This document shows positions 1 to 11,405 of a DNA stretch of 64,000 nt, piece by piece. The notes beneath the pieces are model-generated. The model saw only the letters and a program-made list of their open reading frames with translations. It did no database searches and was not told the DNA's origin. This DNA comes from Selaginella moellendorffii (lineage: Eukaryota > Streptophyta > Lycopodiopsida > Selaginellales > Selaginellaceae). Location: NCBI RefSeq assembly GCF_000143415.4, contig NW_003314274.1:474207-538206 (forward strand), read 5' to 3'. Positions within the stretch are counted from its first letter, which is position 1. Every line of letters begins with the position of its first letter. Position numbers and translations under genes: made by a program.

Positions 1-144
1 AAAAATGTTTTAGAAAAAATTTAGTTCATAAAAAACTATAACAAATAAAATGTAATTATATCAATAAAATCTAAAATCTAAAAAAGCTAATGATTGCTTA
101 TATAACATTAAAATTTAATTTATAAGGTCTAAATGTACTACTAC

Positions 145-310
145 AATGTCATATACTAATATTAGCATAGTGAAAATTTGATTGCCATTAGATTGGTTTT
201 AATTAGGACCACTTACTTTTATATATAAGCTATAGTTTTTAGGCTAATTAATATATATATTTTTGTATTTCATTTTTATATTCTATACACTCATATTGGT
301 GAAGTTCAAA
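145..310 (+). repeat. Left LTR-like direct repeat
   Basis: This stretch is similar in the same orientation to about 9250-9410. Shared blocks in order are a TA(C/T)TAATATTAG start, TTAGATTGGTTT or TTGGATTGGTTT, GGACCA(C/T)TT(A/G)CTTTT, GGCTAATTAATAT and TTTTTGTATT. The two copies bracket 9 kb of retrotransposon remains, so they are probably old LTRs or the edges of one nested element. Similarity is visible by eye but diverged; exact ends and target duplications were not established. Confidence 0.5.
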
Positions 311-599
311 AGAAACTTTAATTATGTTTGAAGAGTGCCATGAATGTGCAAGTATTGAAAGTTATCTGTTAGCTAGTCCTTTTATATATTCTTTTCTTAC
401 TGGCTGGAGGTCAATATTGTTAGACCCTTTATCAATTCCTCTTGTACAAAAGCAAACTTGATTTACCATCTATACTTAGCCAAATGAGCATAAAGAAAGA
501 ATTCTTAAATTTTTATTTAGCCAAACATACTTGGCCTAGCTTGTTAATTCTCTTTTGTTCTGTTTTGCATTGGCTTAACAAGAACTTATGATATTGACC

Positions 600-1770
600 T
601 TGAGCCTTTAATACTTACTAGGTGATTGTGAGACATAAATCTCTAATCCCCAAAATGGAGCTGAAATAGTGCTATATAGTAGTGGTTGAAATGGAAGTCC
701 AATAAGTGTATCATGTTTGAACCAAAATCTTCAACTTGGAAAGTCGATAGCGGGAGTGAAACCCCGAACAAAGTGCTCAAAAAATGAGCATAAAACAGTC
801 GGTGAATGAGTTTCTAAGAAAGGGACACAAGAAGGACTGATATATGGTAAATGTTGTGACACATAGAAATATTAGAAATGAGTCCAAGAAGGAGTCTGAG
901 ATGGAGTCCAAGATGGAGTCTAAGATGGACTTGAAATGGAGCTCGAGATGGAGTCGGAGATGGAGTCTAAGATGGAGTCCAAGATGGACCTGAAATGGAG
1001 CCCGAAATGGAGTTTAAGATGGAATCTGAGATAGAGTCTAAGATGGAGCCTAAGATAGACCCGAGATGGAGTCCAAGATGGACCCGAGATGGAGTCTAAG
1101 ATGGAGTTCAAGATGGACCTGATATAGAGTTCGAAATCAAGTCTAAGATGGAGATCGAGACTAAGTCTGAAGTTGAGGTCGAGACTGAGACCGAGATCGA
1201 GTTTGAGTCCAAGACCAAGTTCAAGCCCAAGTCCAAGTCTGAGTCCTAGTTTGAGGGTGAAAGCCCAAAGCAATTTTCTCCCAAACCCTAGTGAGCTCTA
1301 AAGGTCACTAGGGTAAATAGTATAGGGAGGATTCCAATGGAACTAGTTTGGCCAAGAAAAGTTAGTGTGACCAAGGAAAGTTATACCTATAGTAGATGAT
1401 AATATAACCACTAAGGAGTCCAAAGTTAAAGTGAATACAAACAAAAAAGTGGGGTAACTTGGTGAAGTGTTCAAAAGCCACCTTTAGCTCCCCTAGAAAA
1501 TTGAATAGTTGATGCTTTAAATCCAAGTGTGGGTGGTCCTCTTCCATAGTAATCAAGGGCATAGTCACATAGTGAGGAAGTACTAAAGGTCAATGGGACT
1601 TAGTGGTTAAGCCTTTGGGCTCTAACCTAGTGGTAGTGTTGATGAGCATTGCCATGGACAAAGTGTGAGTTGATGAGGACGAATGGAGGAATATTAGGGA
1701 AGGGTGTTCCCTATGTCTTTAGGCATCCTAAAGGTACTAAGGTGTGGCTAGGGGATGACTACTCGTGGAC
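600..1770 (+). repeat. Left arm of a large imperfect inverted repeat
   Basis: The reverse complement of about 2085-3260 matches this stretch block by block. Shared blocks include TGGAGC(T/C)GAAA(A/T), TAGTAGTGGTTGAA, AAGTGCTCAA, CTAGTTTGGCCAAGAAA, AAGGAAAGTTATAC, GTGGGGTAACTTG, TAGCTCCCCTAG and CACATAGTGAGGAAGT. The left arm lacks roughly 200 bp that the right arm has near 2300-2480. No convincing gene lies here; an apparent 117-codon minus frame at 920-1273 is minisatellite translation. It is either the foldback of one element or two copies inserted head to head. Confidence 0.65.
885..1255. repeat. Minisatellite, ~12-bp GATGGAGTC-type unit
   Basis: Around 30 imperfect units built on GATGGAGTCTAA, GATGGACCTGAA and related forms run head to tail, grading into GAC(C/T)GAG units after 1140. 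The reverse-complement version occurs at 2738-3016, inside the other arm of the inverted repeat. Confidence 0.75.
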
Positions 1771-1794
1771 AGATGTGTAAGCAACTAATTTTTC

Positions 1795-2075
1795 CATTCT
1801 ACTTTAGTCATTTAACCACACCTTTGATAACTTGGAAGAGTTTCACTCACAACTTTTATTAGTTCTATTGACTTAGGACATGTTAGCCCTAGGAATGGCA
1901 TTTATGCCACGTAGTCTTTGCACTTAGTCCAAGTGCTCGACATGTCCCATGATTGACACCCAAAAGTACCACTGACATATCAATTTGTTGTGCTAAGGCT
2001 ATATATATTCACCCTTGTCATATCAGTAATCCAAAACCACTTACATCATAGCCCCATCTCTTAAGGACTAGGCTA
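1795..2075 (+). repeat. Spacer repeat, inverted copy at 3280-3545
   Basis: Read forward, this stretch matches the reverse complement of about 3280-3545. Shared blocks include TACTTTAGT(C/T)ATTTAACCACACC, TTAGCCCT or CTAGCCCT, ATGCCAC(G/T)TAG, TTTGCACTT and TGACATAT. The original element therefore had this block beside the arm sequence, and the present structure is two copies in opposite orientation rather than a simple hairpin. Confidence 0.55.
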
Positions 2076-2084
2076 TCTGCCCAT

Positions 2085-3260
2085 GAGTGGTCATTCCTTG
2101 ACCACCCTTTAGCACCCTTAAAATGCCTAGAGATATAGGGAACACCCTTCTTCAATGTCCCTTCTTTCGTCCTCACCAAGTCCCTCTTCATCCACGGCTG
2201 TACTTGCCAATATTGCCACTAGGTCAAGGCCTAAAGGCTTAACCATTAAGTCCCACTAACCTATGGGACTTCCTCACTATGTGACTGTATCCTTAGTCAC
2301 TACATAAAAGGATTATTCCTTTTCCTTTCCATAATTTGGGACTTTGGGACGACATTTTAAAGCACCATAGCCCTATGCGAGCCTTGTGGGTATTCTCCTC
2401 ACCTTCTGCCTTTAGGTGCTCTAGCCATGTGGCTAGAGCGAGGTTCCGATGAACCATGCCAAGTATCCAAGCAGGTACTGCCACCTACACTTTGATTGGG
2501 AGCATTGACCAATCAATCTCCTAGGGGAGCTAGAGTTAGTTCTTGAACACTTTATCAAGTTACCCCACTTGTATATCCATATTCACTCTAGCCTTGGATT
2601 CCTCAATGGTTTTATCAACACCCACCACGTATAACTTTCCTTGGCACACTTGCCTTTCTTGGCCAAACTAGCTCCACTAACTCTTCCCCCTACTATACTT
2701 TTGGAGCTCACCAAACCCCCCAGAGTCTAGGAGATGAATGCTTTGGGCTTTCACCCTTGGATTTGAACTCAGACTCGGTCTTAGTCTTGGTCTCGGTATT
2801 AACCTCGAACTCCATCTCGAGTTCATTTTGGATTCCATCTCAAGTTCTTTTTGGACTCCATCTCGGACTCCATCTCGGGTCCATCTCAGACTCTATCTTG
2901 GACTCCATCTCGAACTCCATCTTGGGTCCATCTCAGGTCCATTTCAAACTCTATCTTGGGTCCATCTCGGACTCCATCTCAAGTCCATCTCAGGTCCATT
3001 TAGAACTCCATCTTGACACTTTAATATGTCATGTGTTGATCCTTTTGTATCTCTTTCCTAAAGACTCACTTATTGCTTGCTTTATGCTTGTTCCTTGAGC
3101 ACTTCGTTGGGAGTTCCACTCCCACTCTCGATTATCCAACTTGGAGCTTTTAGTCCAAATGTGTTTATTTGGTTTCTGCTTCAACCACTACTATGTGGCA
3201 CCTTTTCGGCTCCACTTTGGGGCTTAAGGATTTGTGTTTTACAAGGTGGCTCAGTTTTTG
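2085..3260 (-). repeat. Right arm of the large inverted repeat
   Basis: This is the reverse-complement partner of 600-1770. It contains the complementary minisatellite (TCCATCTCGGACTCCATC-type units) at 2738-3016. It retains a segment at about 2290-2490 that is missing from the left arm. Confidence 0.65.
2738..3016. repeat. Minisatellite, reverse complement of the 885-1255 array
   Basis: Units are of the type GGACTCCATCTC, GGTCCATCTCAG and GAACTCCATCTT. Open frames across it are low-complexity (Leu/Ser/Ile-rich) and are not credible genes. Confidence 0.75.
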
Positions 3261-4239
3261 GGAGACAGAATTGTGGTATGGATGGTTTTGGACTACCAAT
3301 GAGACAAAAGTGAATGGACATAGCCTTAGTGTAACAGGCTAATATGTCAATGGTACCTTTGGGTGTTTGTAATGGGATTGGACACGTAGAGTATTTAGAC
3401 CAAGTGCAAAGGCTAAGTGGCATAGATGTCATTCACAGGGCTAGCACGTCCCCAAGTTGGGAATAAACTTATAGATGTTATAAATGAAACTCCTCCAAGT
3501 GGTCGAAGGTGTGGTTAAATAACTAAAGTAAAATAAAACATTTAGTCGTTTACAGCAATAACTTACCATATCTACTAAACACTTTTGTTATTATGCCACT
3601 TGTGTTGTCCTATTGGCTATTTATAGAAAGTGTCTAGATTTGCTAATTAGGCATATCTACGAAATGTAGAAGTGTTGCTCCCATATTCAAATTCACATTC
3701 TAGCACTATTTCATATTTAGTAAAGAAGGGTTCCAAATGTATAGTAAGGATAGTAGGTATATTAGTTATGGCTGACCAACCCGAGGTATAGTTTAGCTCT
3801 TGCTTGTGTGTTTGTCTTTGTTTTACATTTAACTTGGGTTTAAGCCCAAGTTCAACACCATGCTAGCTAGTGGAGTCATATCCTTGTGTTAGGCCATCGG
3901 TATGCTTAAATAGCACTAAATTACGTTTGGCTCCATTTTGTGTGTTAATCCTAGTATAAGACTGTTCCAACATCGCTTCGTGCTCTTGTTTCTTTGCTCC
4001 TTGGGCTAAACACTCAAGAGTCACTTTGTGCTCTAGTTTCTTTGTTCATTTGCTACAAGCTTGGGAGTTTGGCTCTATATCTTCATTTAGTAGCCCAAAC
4101 CCTAAAACTCGGGTTCCATTCTGCTATTTTTGGACACATGGCATATGACATGTGGCACATGGAAGGTTTAGGTTCCACTTCTACTTCTTAAACTTCTACT
4201 TCTTGGATCCTTTTGCATCTGAAGTAGTCACCACCGACT

Positions 4240-4405
4240 TCAACTTGTGATGCTTGTTCCCATCCTTGTGTCCAAGAAGTAGAAGTTCTTTGTGAAGAAT
4301 TATAGACAAGGTTGTCATCATTGCGGCGAACTTGGACACTACAAGGCTAATTGTCCGCAGTTGAAGAACAAGCAGCAGGACAAGAAGAATGGCCAATCAT
4401 CCTCA
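4240..4405 (+). pseudogene. Retrotransposon gag fragment with CCHC zinc knuckle
   Basis: In the frame starting at 4295 the translation contains GCHHCGELGHYKANCPQ, a canonical C-x2-C-x4-H-x4-C retroviral-type zinc knuckle (first Cys at 4313), followed by a Lys/Gln-rich tail typical of plant Ty1/copia Gag. No long open frame surrounds it. It lies about 500 bp upstream of an LTR with a polypurine tract and could belong to that element, with pol deleted. Confidence 0.7.
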
Positions 4406-4910
4406 CGCTGTAAAGCTTGCAACTTTTTAGTATCTGACTTACCGTGAGAAGATGAGTTTCTTCCTCCGACCGGAATGGTCGTTCTCGTCATCCTCATGCT
4501 GTAAAGCTTAACTTTTTAGTTACTGAAATTTACTGAAGAATATATTTTATGCGGTTTTGGTTTTAGAGGATTTAATCCATTCTTATTAACTGGGTATATT
4601 ACTATGCATATTATTTTTAGTTTACAAAACCTTAAGCTATTAAGCTAATAATTTAGCAAAATGTATGTGAATTCCATACATTTTTCTTTATGGGTTTAGT
4701 GCTGAATACCTTTTGATATGAGAAATACAATACTAAATTACAATTATTTTGTAATACTAAATGTGCATTTTCATAACAATTATTATACTTACAACATGGT
4801 GGATCTAGAGGGAGAACCAAGGTTTGGTAGACCCTAAGAGAAGGACCATGGTGACCGGATGGTGGCCTAAGTATGATCGCGGACGATCATTCCCTGACGA
4901 GGGGGAGGAT

Positions 4911-5014
4911 TGTTAGGCACCAGGTCAGGATAATAGGATAAAGAAAGGGCCCTGCAATCAAGTGATCACCCTTTTAGCCAGTTGGCTTAGGGTGTAAGGG
5001 ATAGGATCCTAACA
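4911..5014 (+). mobile_element. Short LTR (104 bp) with PPT and PBS
   Basis: The segment begins TGTTAGG and ends CCTAACA, a perfect 7-bp terminal inversion in the usual TG...CA form. A purine run (GAGGGGGAGGA) precedes it at 4899-4909. It is followed two bases later by TGGTATCGGAGCC (5016-5028), which differs by one base from the standard plant primer-binding site complementary to initiator tRNA-Met. A PPT on the left and a PBS on the right suggest a 3' LTR of one element shared with, or fused to, the 5' LTR of another. Confidence 0.65.
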
Positions 5015-5329
5015 TTGGTATCGGAGCCACTTTTTAGTATGGTTATCTTATAGTAAATCACTATAACATAAAGGGTGAAAGTCACATGTGCTACAAGGAG
5101 TGCTTGGATTTAGGATTTTGGTTTAGATCTAATTTTTGTATTATCTAAATCTCACTTTCCTTGCTTTTTAAATTTCTTCTTTTTCGCTTTTTTTCTTTTT
5201 TTTTCATCTTCATGGTAGAGCTGCAACCTCCACCTCCTTTAACTATAGAGTAGCACTTATGGTGCAATTAGTCAATGTATATAATTATAATTGAACAATT
5301 AAACTTAGTTGATAGTAGTATTTATGGTG

Positions 5330-5760
5330 TATGGTACAACTCTTCCTACTCTTGCTACCAATCTTCATATTGGTTTAGCCAAAGTTTTTTTATGGAAATC
5401 CTAGGGATGATGTGTACAATTGGTTCTACCACTTTATGGTGATAATTACCTATCATTCTTAGGATGATGTTCAACTTTTGCATGAGGATATCTTCAAACA
5501 CACATTTAGACATGTTGATAATTGTAATGATGCCTTCTAACAATTGCATCGTCTTTATCAAAAGTGATCTAAGTTAGTGATGTAATTTGGCATTCACTTT
5601 TAAAGCCTCTTGCTTTATGAAGAGCCAAATATATCAAACTGGATTAAGATAGGACTAGCACTTTATCAAGATATTGTGGGATTTATATATACATTTGCTC
5701 TAGCCATCCTTGACAATGTTTTTCAAGTAGCACAATATTATGAAACATCGCCTCTTCCAC
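5330..5760 (+). pseudogene. Decayed gypsy gag remnant
   Basis: Reading around stops, the plus strand gives FYGNPRDDVYNWFYHF followed by HEDIFKHTFRH, resembling the retrotransposon gag domain (F-x-G-x-D-x-x-W pattern). It is interrupted by several stops. It lies downstream of the PBS at 5016 and upstream of the RT remains, the order expected for an LTR element. Confidence 0.4.
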
Positions 5761-6719
5761 TTTTCATTGCACATTTTTTAACTCCACTTTTGTGAGAGAT
5801 GGTTTTGTTCCAATGGAGGTTGATGCTATTACTGCTTGTGTTAATAGGGTGAGAATGTGGTTGTAGGCATGATATTCACTATTGAGCATATGATGAGGTT
5901 GGCCATATGTATCAACATTGTCAATGTTTTCTGGATTGGCATCCTCCATTTCCTAGGTGGAGGCTTTGGTGTCAAAAACATTATATGGGTGGTGCTGTAG
6001 TGGAAGTTCTTGACATAGAAATTCTTCTAGAGTTGCTTGAGTAGTGGAGGGGTATATATGAATAAGTCAATAACCCCTCAATCCTTCTTTAATAAATACC
6101 ATCAAGGGTTTCACTTGGCACTAGTTCATCTAATGTTTATTTTCTAAGCTCATTTATATAACAAGAGGTTTCCTATTATTCTCTCTATATTGGGCTCAAG
6201 TTCTATTCTATTGCTTAGATTGTTACTACAAATTGCCATTTATAGTTATATCGTGTGGTAGAGCGAGTATTCATTCTTTATAGCAACAGCCAGACACATG
6301 CATATACACGGGATAAGGTAAACTTAGCTATGTGCGTGGGAAATCTCAAGTTTGAACTTTAATCATTGTGGGTGGTTTCGAGTCAAACTTTTAACCTCAT
6401 CCTTTATATTGATTAATTGTAATGTAATCATGTTAAATATGACTTTAAGGCTTTTCTCTTTATCTTATACATTTTTATATTTCTTCCATTCCTCTCACTT
6501 TAATTCCCTTTTGTCCATGTGCTTCCATCACTTTTATCTCTCCATTACTTCCCATGGTGTTTCTATCTTGCTCTGCTATTCCTTCTCCAAATCCCTCTAA
6601 TGGTCTTTATGTTATAATGGTGGATTGACTAAAAAAGAAGTATGTTAATCTTTTCGACTTTGACCTGTTGTCTAGGGCCAAGATAGCAATATGTCATCAT
6701 ATTCCAATTGGGGATGCTT

Positions 6720-9060
6720 GTCCAATCAAAATTTCTATTTAGCATTGGTCACTAAAGGGGATCAAAATTTTATCCGTGAACATCAAAGAAATGCTAAAGA
6801 AGGGTGATATCTCAAAGTCTCAAAGTCCTTGGGCATATAAACCTCATTTTGTGATGAAGCATAATGGGAGTATTTGCTTCTGCATCAACTATCATTTGTT
6901 TAACGAGATGACTATTTTATATGTATACCTTTTTCCTCACACTATTGCTCTCTTGGATTATTTAAGGAAAAGTTGCTAATTCACCAAATTAAATCTTGCT
7001 TATAGGTACTAACAAGTATTAATGGCCAAGGAAGATGTTATCAAAGTTACTTTTTGTATAACATTTAGTTTGTATGAATTCTTGGTTATGTCATTCAGTT
7101 TGAACAATGCTTTAATGATTTTCTAATAGATGATAAACAAATTTTTTTGTGATATGCCAAAGGTGATTGCTAATTTTGTTGATGATGTCTTTATCCACTC
7201 GGAGGAGATATAAAAGGAGCATATCCATGAAGTTTGTAAAGTGTTAGATCAATCGTGGGAAGTTAGTTTTAAACTGAAGTGGTCGAAATGGGACATGACT
7301 TATCTTAGGTACCATATTTCTCATAAAGATTTACAAGTTGATTCTAAAAATCTTATGGCTATTTTAAAATTCTCTACTCCAAAGTGTGTGAATGATGTGT
7401 AACACTTTTTATACATAGTGTAATATCTCAATCATTTTGTTAATCATTTTTTTGATCATACTACACATTTATGAGCATTATTGAAGCTATTAATATCATC
7501 TTTTATTTGGTTTATGGACTATGAATGGGCATTTATGGATCTCAAAGTGCTATTGATGACTCCTTAAATTTTGATATATACAACTAGTAAAAGTAAATTA
7601 CTCCATAGACTATTTAGCAATATTTTGGGGTTTTGAGAAGTTTTATGTGTATTTGCATGGTGATCATGCTACAGTTACTTTGTTATTGAAGTGGAAAAAC
7701 TAAATTAGTCGTATTGCTTAATAAGCTCTAAAGTTTTAAATATATGATTTGGAGGTTGTTCGTTGCCTAGGGAATTTTATGACCGATGCCCTTTCTCGAG
7801 CTCCTCTCCCTTCTTTACTCTCTTCTCCTATTTCTAACAAGCCTATTATTCTAACATCTATAGATTTTCAAGACAAGGATTCCATACCATCAATGGTTGT
7901 TATACTTGATATTTAATGTCTATAAAGTGTGGAACAAGATTTACCTTCTCTTGACAAGGTTTGTAATGCTTAAAAGGTTGAGTTGTGGATTTAAAGGATT
8001 TGTAAGAAGTTTGAAAATTTTGCATCACTTACTGATAACTTACCATTTCCACATATATATTCTCAATATCGCCTTAAGAATGAACTTCTTTATTTTAATA
8101 AAACTGATCCTAATGATCATTTACAAATGGTGGTGCTTTCAATATTTATTCCTTACTTTCTCCATACTTATCATAACTCTATTATTCTAGGTGGGTATAT
8201 ATGATTGAGAAGTTATATAGGTTTTTCTGTTGGCCAGAAATGTTGTATAGATCTTTTTATTGACCAGAAATGTAATGTAATGTTGTCCAATACATGTGTA
8301 ATTATGTTTAGTGCTAAGCTCATAATGCTCCTTTCATGCTGCAGAAGGATGGTTAAAGTCAATTGCAGTTTCCCATCCAATTGAGTTGGTGGCATTTGAT
8401 TTGATGGGTACTTTTTCATAATTAATTGCTTACAATGTATTGTTTTTAATTGTTTGACTCGCTAAGTGGAGATTGGTGCTTTTGTTAGTGCATTTTCAAC
8501 TACTATTGGATATTTCCTCCTCAATCAAATGGTATTTTAGCATTCTTATCTAGAGTGGATTTTCTTAGATAATAGTTCTGTATTTATGGCAAAGGTATTT
8601 CATGTTTCAACATGTTAGTTAAGGATATGCTATACTTTCATAAGTGCTTTTCATCCACAAGCAAATAATTTAGTGGAATGACTTGTTCGAACATTCAAAG
8701 GGATGATTGCAAAATTTATGAACTTTTAACATTCGGATTAGGATGATTATTTGTTGTTTCTTCAGCATGTATATATCATAGGGGTACAGATTTATATTGG
8801 TGCTTCATTATATAAACTCTTATATATTTATGATTTGATACTGCCAATAGAGGTGAATTTACCTTTGTGATTACCATAAGCTACCGATACTAGGTTTTAG
8901 GATCAATATTTGATAAACATTCTTCCACTTGTCCAAGCAAAATTTGCTAAACATCTAAGCCACATATAACTAAGACAAAAATAATGTTATAATTCCCATT
9001 ATTGTCCACCTATAGAGTATTAAGTGGATGAATTGATGTTCATCTGTATTCCTAGGGGCT
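6720..9060 (+). pseudogene. Decayed Ty3/gypsy pol (RT, RNase H, integrase pieces)
   Basis: Plus-strand fragments occur in gypsy order. The RT entry motif at about 6815-6935 reads SPWAYKPHFVMKHNGSICFC then INYHLFN (compare S-P-x-x-x-P-V-L-V-K-K-x-D-G-S-W-R-x-C-x-D-Y-R-x-L-N). The RT catalytic box FVDDVFIHSEE is at 7175-7207, then YHISHKDLQVD at about 7310-7345. An integrase piece ISAFHPQANNLVE (compare T-A-Y-H-P-Q-T-D-G-Q-T-E) is at about 8640-8680. Stops and frameshifts are frequent, so it is inactive. Confidence 0.8.
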
Positions 9061-9249
9061 CCTTGCTCAATAAAAGGGACCATATCAAATGTTATAACAA
9101 GTTAAATTGCAAGTTTATAAGGTTTGGCATACCATTCAACAATCTAATTTTCCAAAAATTGTACATATGTAATAAATAAAACATTTTGTACAAAGGGATC
9201 ATAAACAACTAGCACTATTTATAGATTCATTAATGCATCCCTTTGATGT

Positions 9250-9410
9250 TTTTTGTTGTATATTAATATTAGTGTAGTGGGATTTTAATACCCATTGGAT
9301 TGGTTTAAATCTGGACCATTTGCTTTTGTATATAAATTAGGGCTAATTAATATTCACATTTTTGTATTCTATATCCATATTTCATGCACTTATAAATTTA
9401 ATTATATTTT
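9250..9410 (+). repeat. Right LTR-like direct repeat
   Basis: This is the diverged direct-repeat partner of about 145-310, placed just after the integrase remains as expected for a 3' LTR. The following 9410-9860 is AT-rich with nothing recognisable. Confidence 0.5.
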
Positions 9411-9862
9411 GTTGTTTCTTGCTCATATTTCAAAATAATGTAATGTTATTTATAAGTAAGTTAATATATATACCATCTAATTATTTATGATTTATTTGAT
9501 ATTAAATATTAAAATCAGTCAAGATTTTATAAATGGCTCTAAATTAGACATTAATTAACATGTGCTGCTCTTTAGAAGAGTTTCTTCTTTAGTGTTCAAA
9601 ATGTTAATAATTATAAATTATTTTCATTGTTATCTTGCTAAAATAAATAGTATTTAATATCTTTTGTCTTAAAAGTTTTGCATTTTTTATCAAATATACG
9701 GTTTGTAATCCTGAGCACTTACAATAGCTAATAACATAAAATTATTATATTGATAAACTCATCAAAATTAATCAGCTCCAAAATATTATTGCATGAATAA
9801 TGAGAAAAAAGTAGTTATCACTTTAAAATACTTAATTAATGTTAACATCTATTAATTTATTT

Positions 9863-11185
9863 TTATTTTTTAGTAAGAACAATCTTGCAGGCTGATGGAA
9901 AACCACCTGCTTCTATGCCTTCCCATGTCACCTGAAAGCATTGCTCTAGCTCCAAGAGTTCCAGCCTTGGGCAACACTCTGCAATCTTCACAATCCCTGC
10001 GTTGGAGATGTTTGGACAGTGATTGAGCCTCAGCTCTCTCAAAAACCCAGGATTCCGGAGGGCATCCAGCGACAAATCCGTGATCTTGGCGCAGCTCTGA
10101 GCGTCCAGCCTCTCCAGGAAGTCACAGCCGGAGAAGATCGCTACGAGCGATTCGTCGGTCACCTCGGAGCACCAGTCGAGTTGCAAGTGTTTCAGAACCT
10201 GTCCCCGTTCCTTCGCCACCACCTGGATGGAGGCGTCGGTGAGATTTCTACAGCCCCCCAGAAGCAAACTCTCGAGGCTCCAGCACTGTCGGGCGAGCGA
10301 GGCGATGGATTCGTCCGTGAGCTTCGAGCAGTCGAGGAGGTTGATGCCTTTCAAAGCCGGACAGGACGCTGCGAGGCTCGCCACTCCACTGTCTCCAACT
10401 TTCACGCATTTGCCAAGGTCAAGTAGCTGGAGCTTGCAGCAGCCGCGGGCGAGCGCTCGCAAGCCTCGGTCTGTGACACCAATGCAGCCACTCACGTCGA
10501 GCACCTCCAGCTCTTTGCAGTTGCTTGACAGAGCTTCCATGGCCCTGTCCGAAACTAGCTTGCATCCACCAACTCGGAGGCTTATCAGTCTCGAGCAAGA
10601 ATTTGCGAGCACCTCGATCGCTCTATCGGTGACTTTCCTGCAGCCGGACAAGACCACGCAACGCAATCCTGGAATTCCTTTGCCCAAAACTCCAACTCCC
10701 ACATCAGTGATTCCTATCCAAGAACAAACCAACGAAGAACTGTAAGAGCAACACTCCAGAAAATAAAAAAGGAAAGCAAAGAAACCTTTGCATTCTTGTA
10801 AGTTGATGCGCTCCAAGTTGTCGAAGTTCTTGGCTATGGTCTCCAGATCCGCGTCGATGACTCCAGGAAAGAAAGATCTGGAGGTACTCTGCGCGAAGTC
10901 GAGCTCTATCAAGTTCGTGAAGCGAGCAGCGATTTTTTGTAGCATGAGTGGCCCGGCTCGTGCTGCGAGGCGCCGTCTCTCCGTGCTTTGGACCATCAGC
11001 CAGCGCTTGCAAACAAGGCTATAGTTATCCCTCTCACCCTGCGTGTCGAGCTTGGAAAGGATCGCTCGCAAGCTATCATCCGTGAGGATCGAATTGATGC
11101 AAGCGTTGTCACCAGTCTTGCACGAAACCTTTGCAGCAGCGTCTGGCTGGGTCGGCTCCAGCTCGTAGTCCCGTTCGAAAGCCAT
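9863..11185 (-). CDS. F-box/leucine-rich-repeat protein (At5g23340-like)
   Basis: Probable substrate-recognition subunit of an SCF ubiquitin ligase. After removal of one intron the protein is about 416 residues. The N-terminal F-box-like segment (LTDDSLRAILSKLD, LVCKRWL) is followed by about 11-12 cysteine-containing LRRs of about 26 residues (pattern C-x-x-L-x-x-L-x-L-x-x-C-x-x-(I/V)-(T/S)-D). It closely resembles the Arabidopsis RNI-like F-box protein At5g23340 as I recall it. The frame reads through a 72-bp in-phase intron (about 10714-10785, GTTTCTTT...TGGATAG) that would otherwise insert a 24-residue hydrophobic stretch. The start chosen is the ATG at 11185, immediately after a strong acceptor (TTGCTTGTTTTGCAG), which implies a 5'UTR intron; the frame upstream lacks an ATG start. 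It is divergent from the SDR gene, about 220 bp away, sharing a probable bidirectional promoter. Confidence 0.85.
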   Translation of the reverse strand: MAFERDYELEPTQPDAAAKVSCKTGDNACINSILTDDSLRAILSKLDTQGERDNYSLVCKRWLMVQSTERRRLAARAGPLMLQKIAARFTNLIELDFAQSTSRSFFPGVIDADLETIAKNFDNLERINLQECKGFFAFLFYFLECCSYSSSLVCSWIGITDVGVGVLGKGIPGLRCVVLSGCRKVTDRAIEVLANSCSRLISLRVGGCKLVSDRAMEALSSNCKELEVLDVSGCIGVTDRGLRALARGCCKLQLLDLGKCVKVGDSGVASLAASCPALKGINLLDCSKLTDESIASLARQCWSLESLLLGGCRNLTDASIQVVAKERGQVLKHLQLDWCSEVTDESLVAIFSGCDFLERLDAQSCAKITDLSLDALRNPGFLRELRLNHCPNISNAGIVKIAECCPRLELLELEQCFQVTWEGIEAGGFPSACKIVLTKK

Positions 11186-11405
11186 GCCTGCAAAACAAGC
11201 AAGGCGATGAGCAGGAGGTAATTCTCGATCGAGCGAAATTTCGAGCGACACTGATGAAATTTCGCGTTTATCGTGCGCGAGATCGAGAATGCGGGCAATG
11301 GATTGCATGAACGCACCTCGCCGCCGTGCCAAGCCGCCCCGGTCTGCGTCGCTCGTTGGAGGAGCCCTAAATTTTGGGCTTGCTTACCTAGAGCCCTAGA
11401 AAGCA

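Noticed and set aside
920-1273. 117-codon minus frame and the matching plus frames at 2738-3098
   Set aside because: They are translation of the GATGGAGTC minisatellite with no ATG context or domain.
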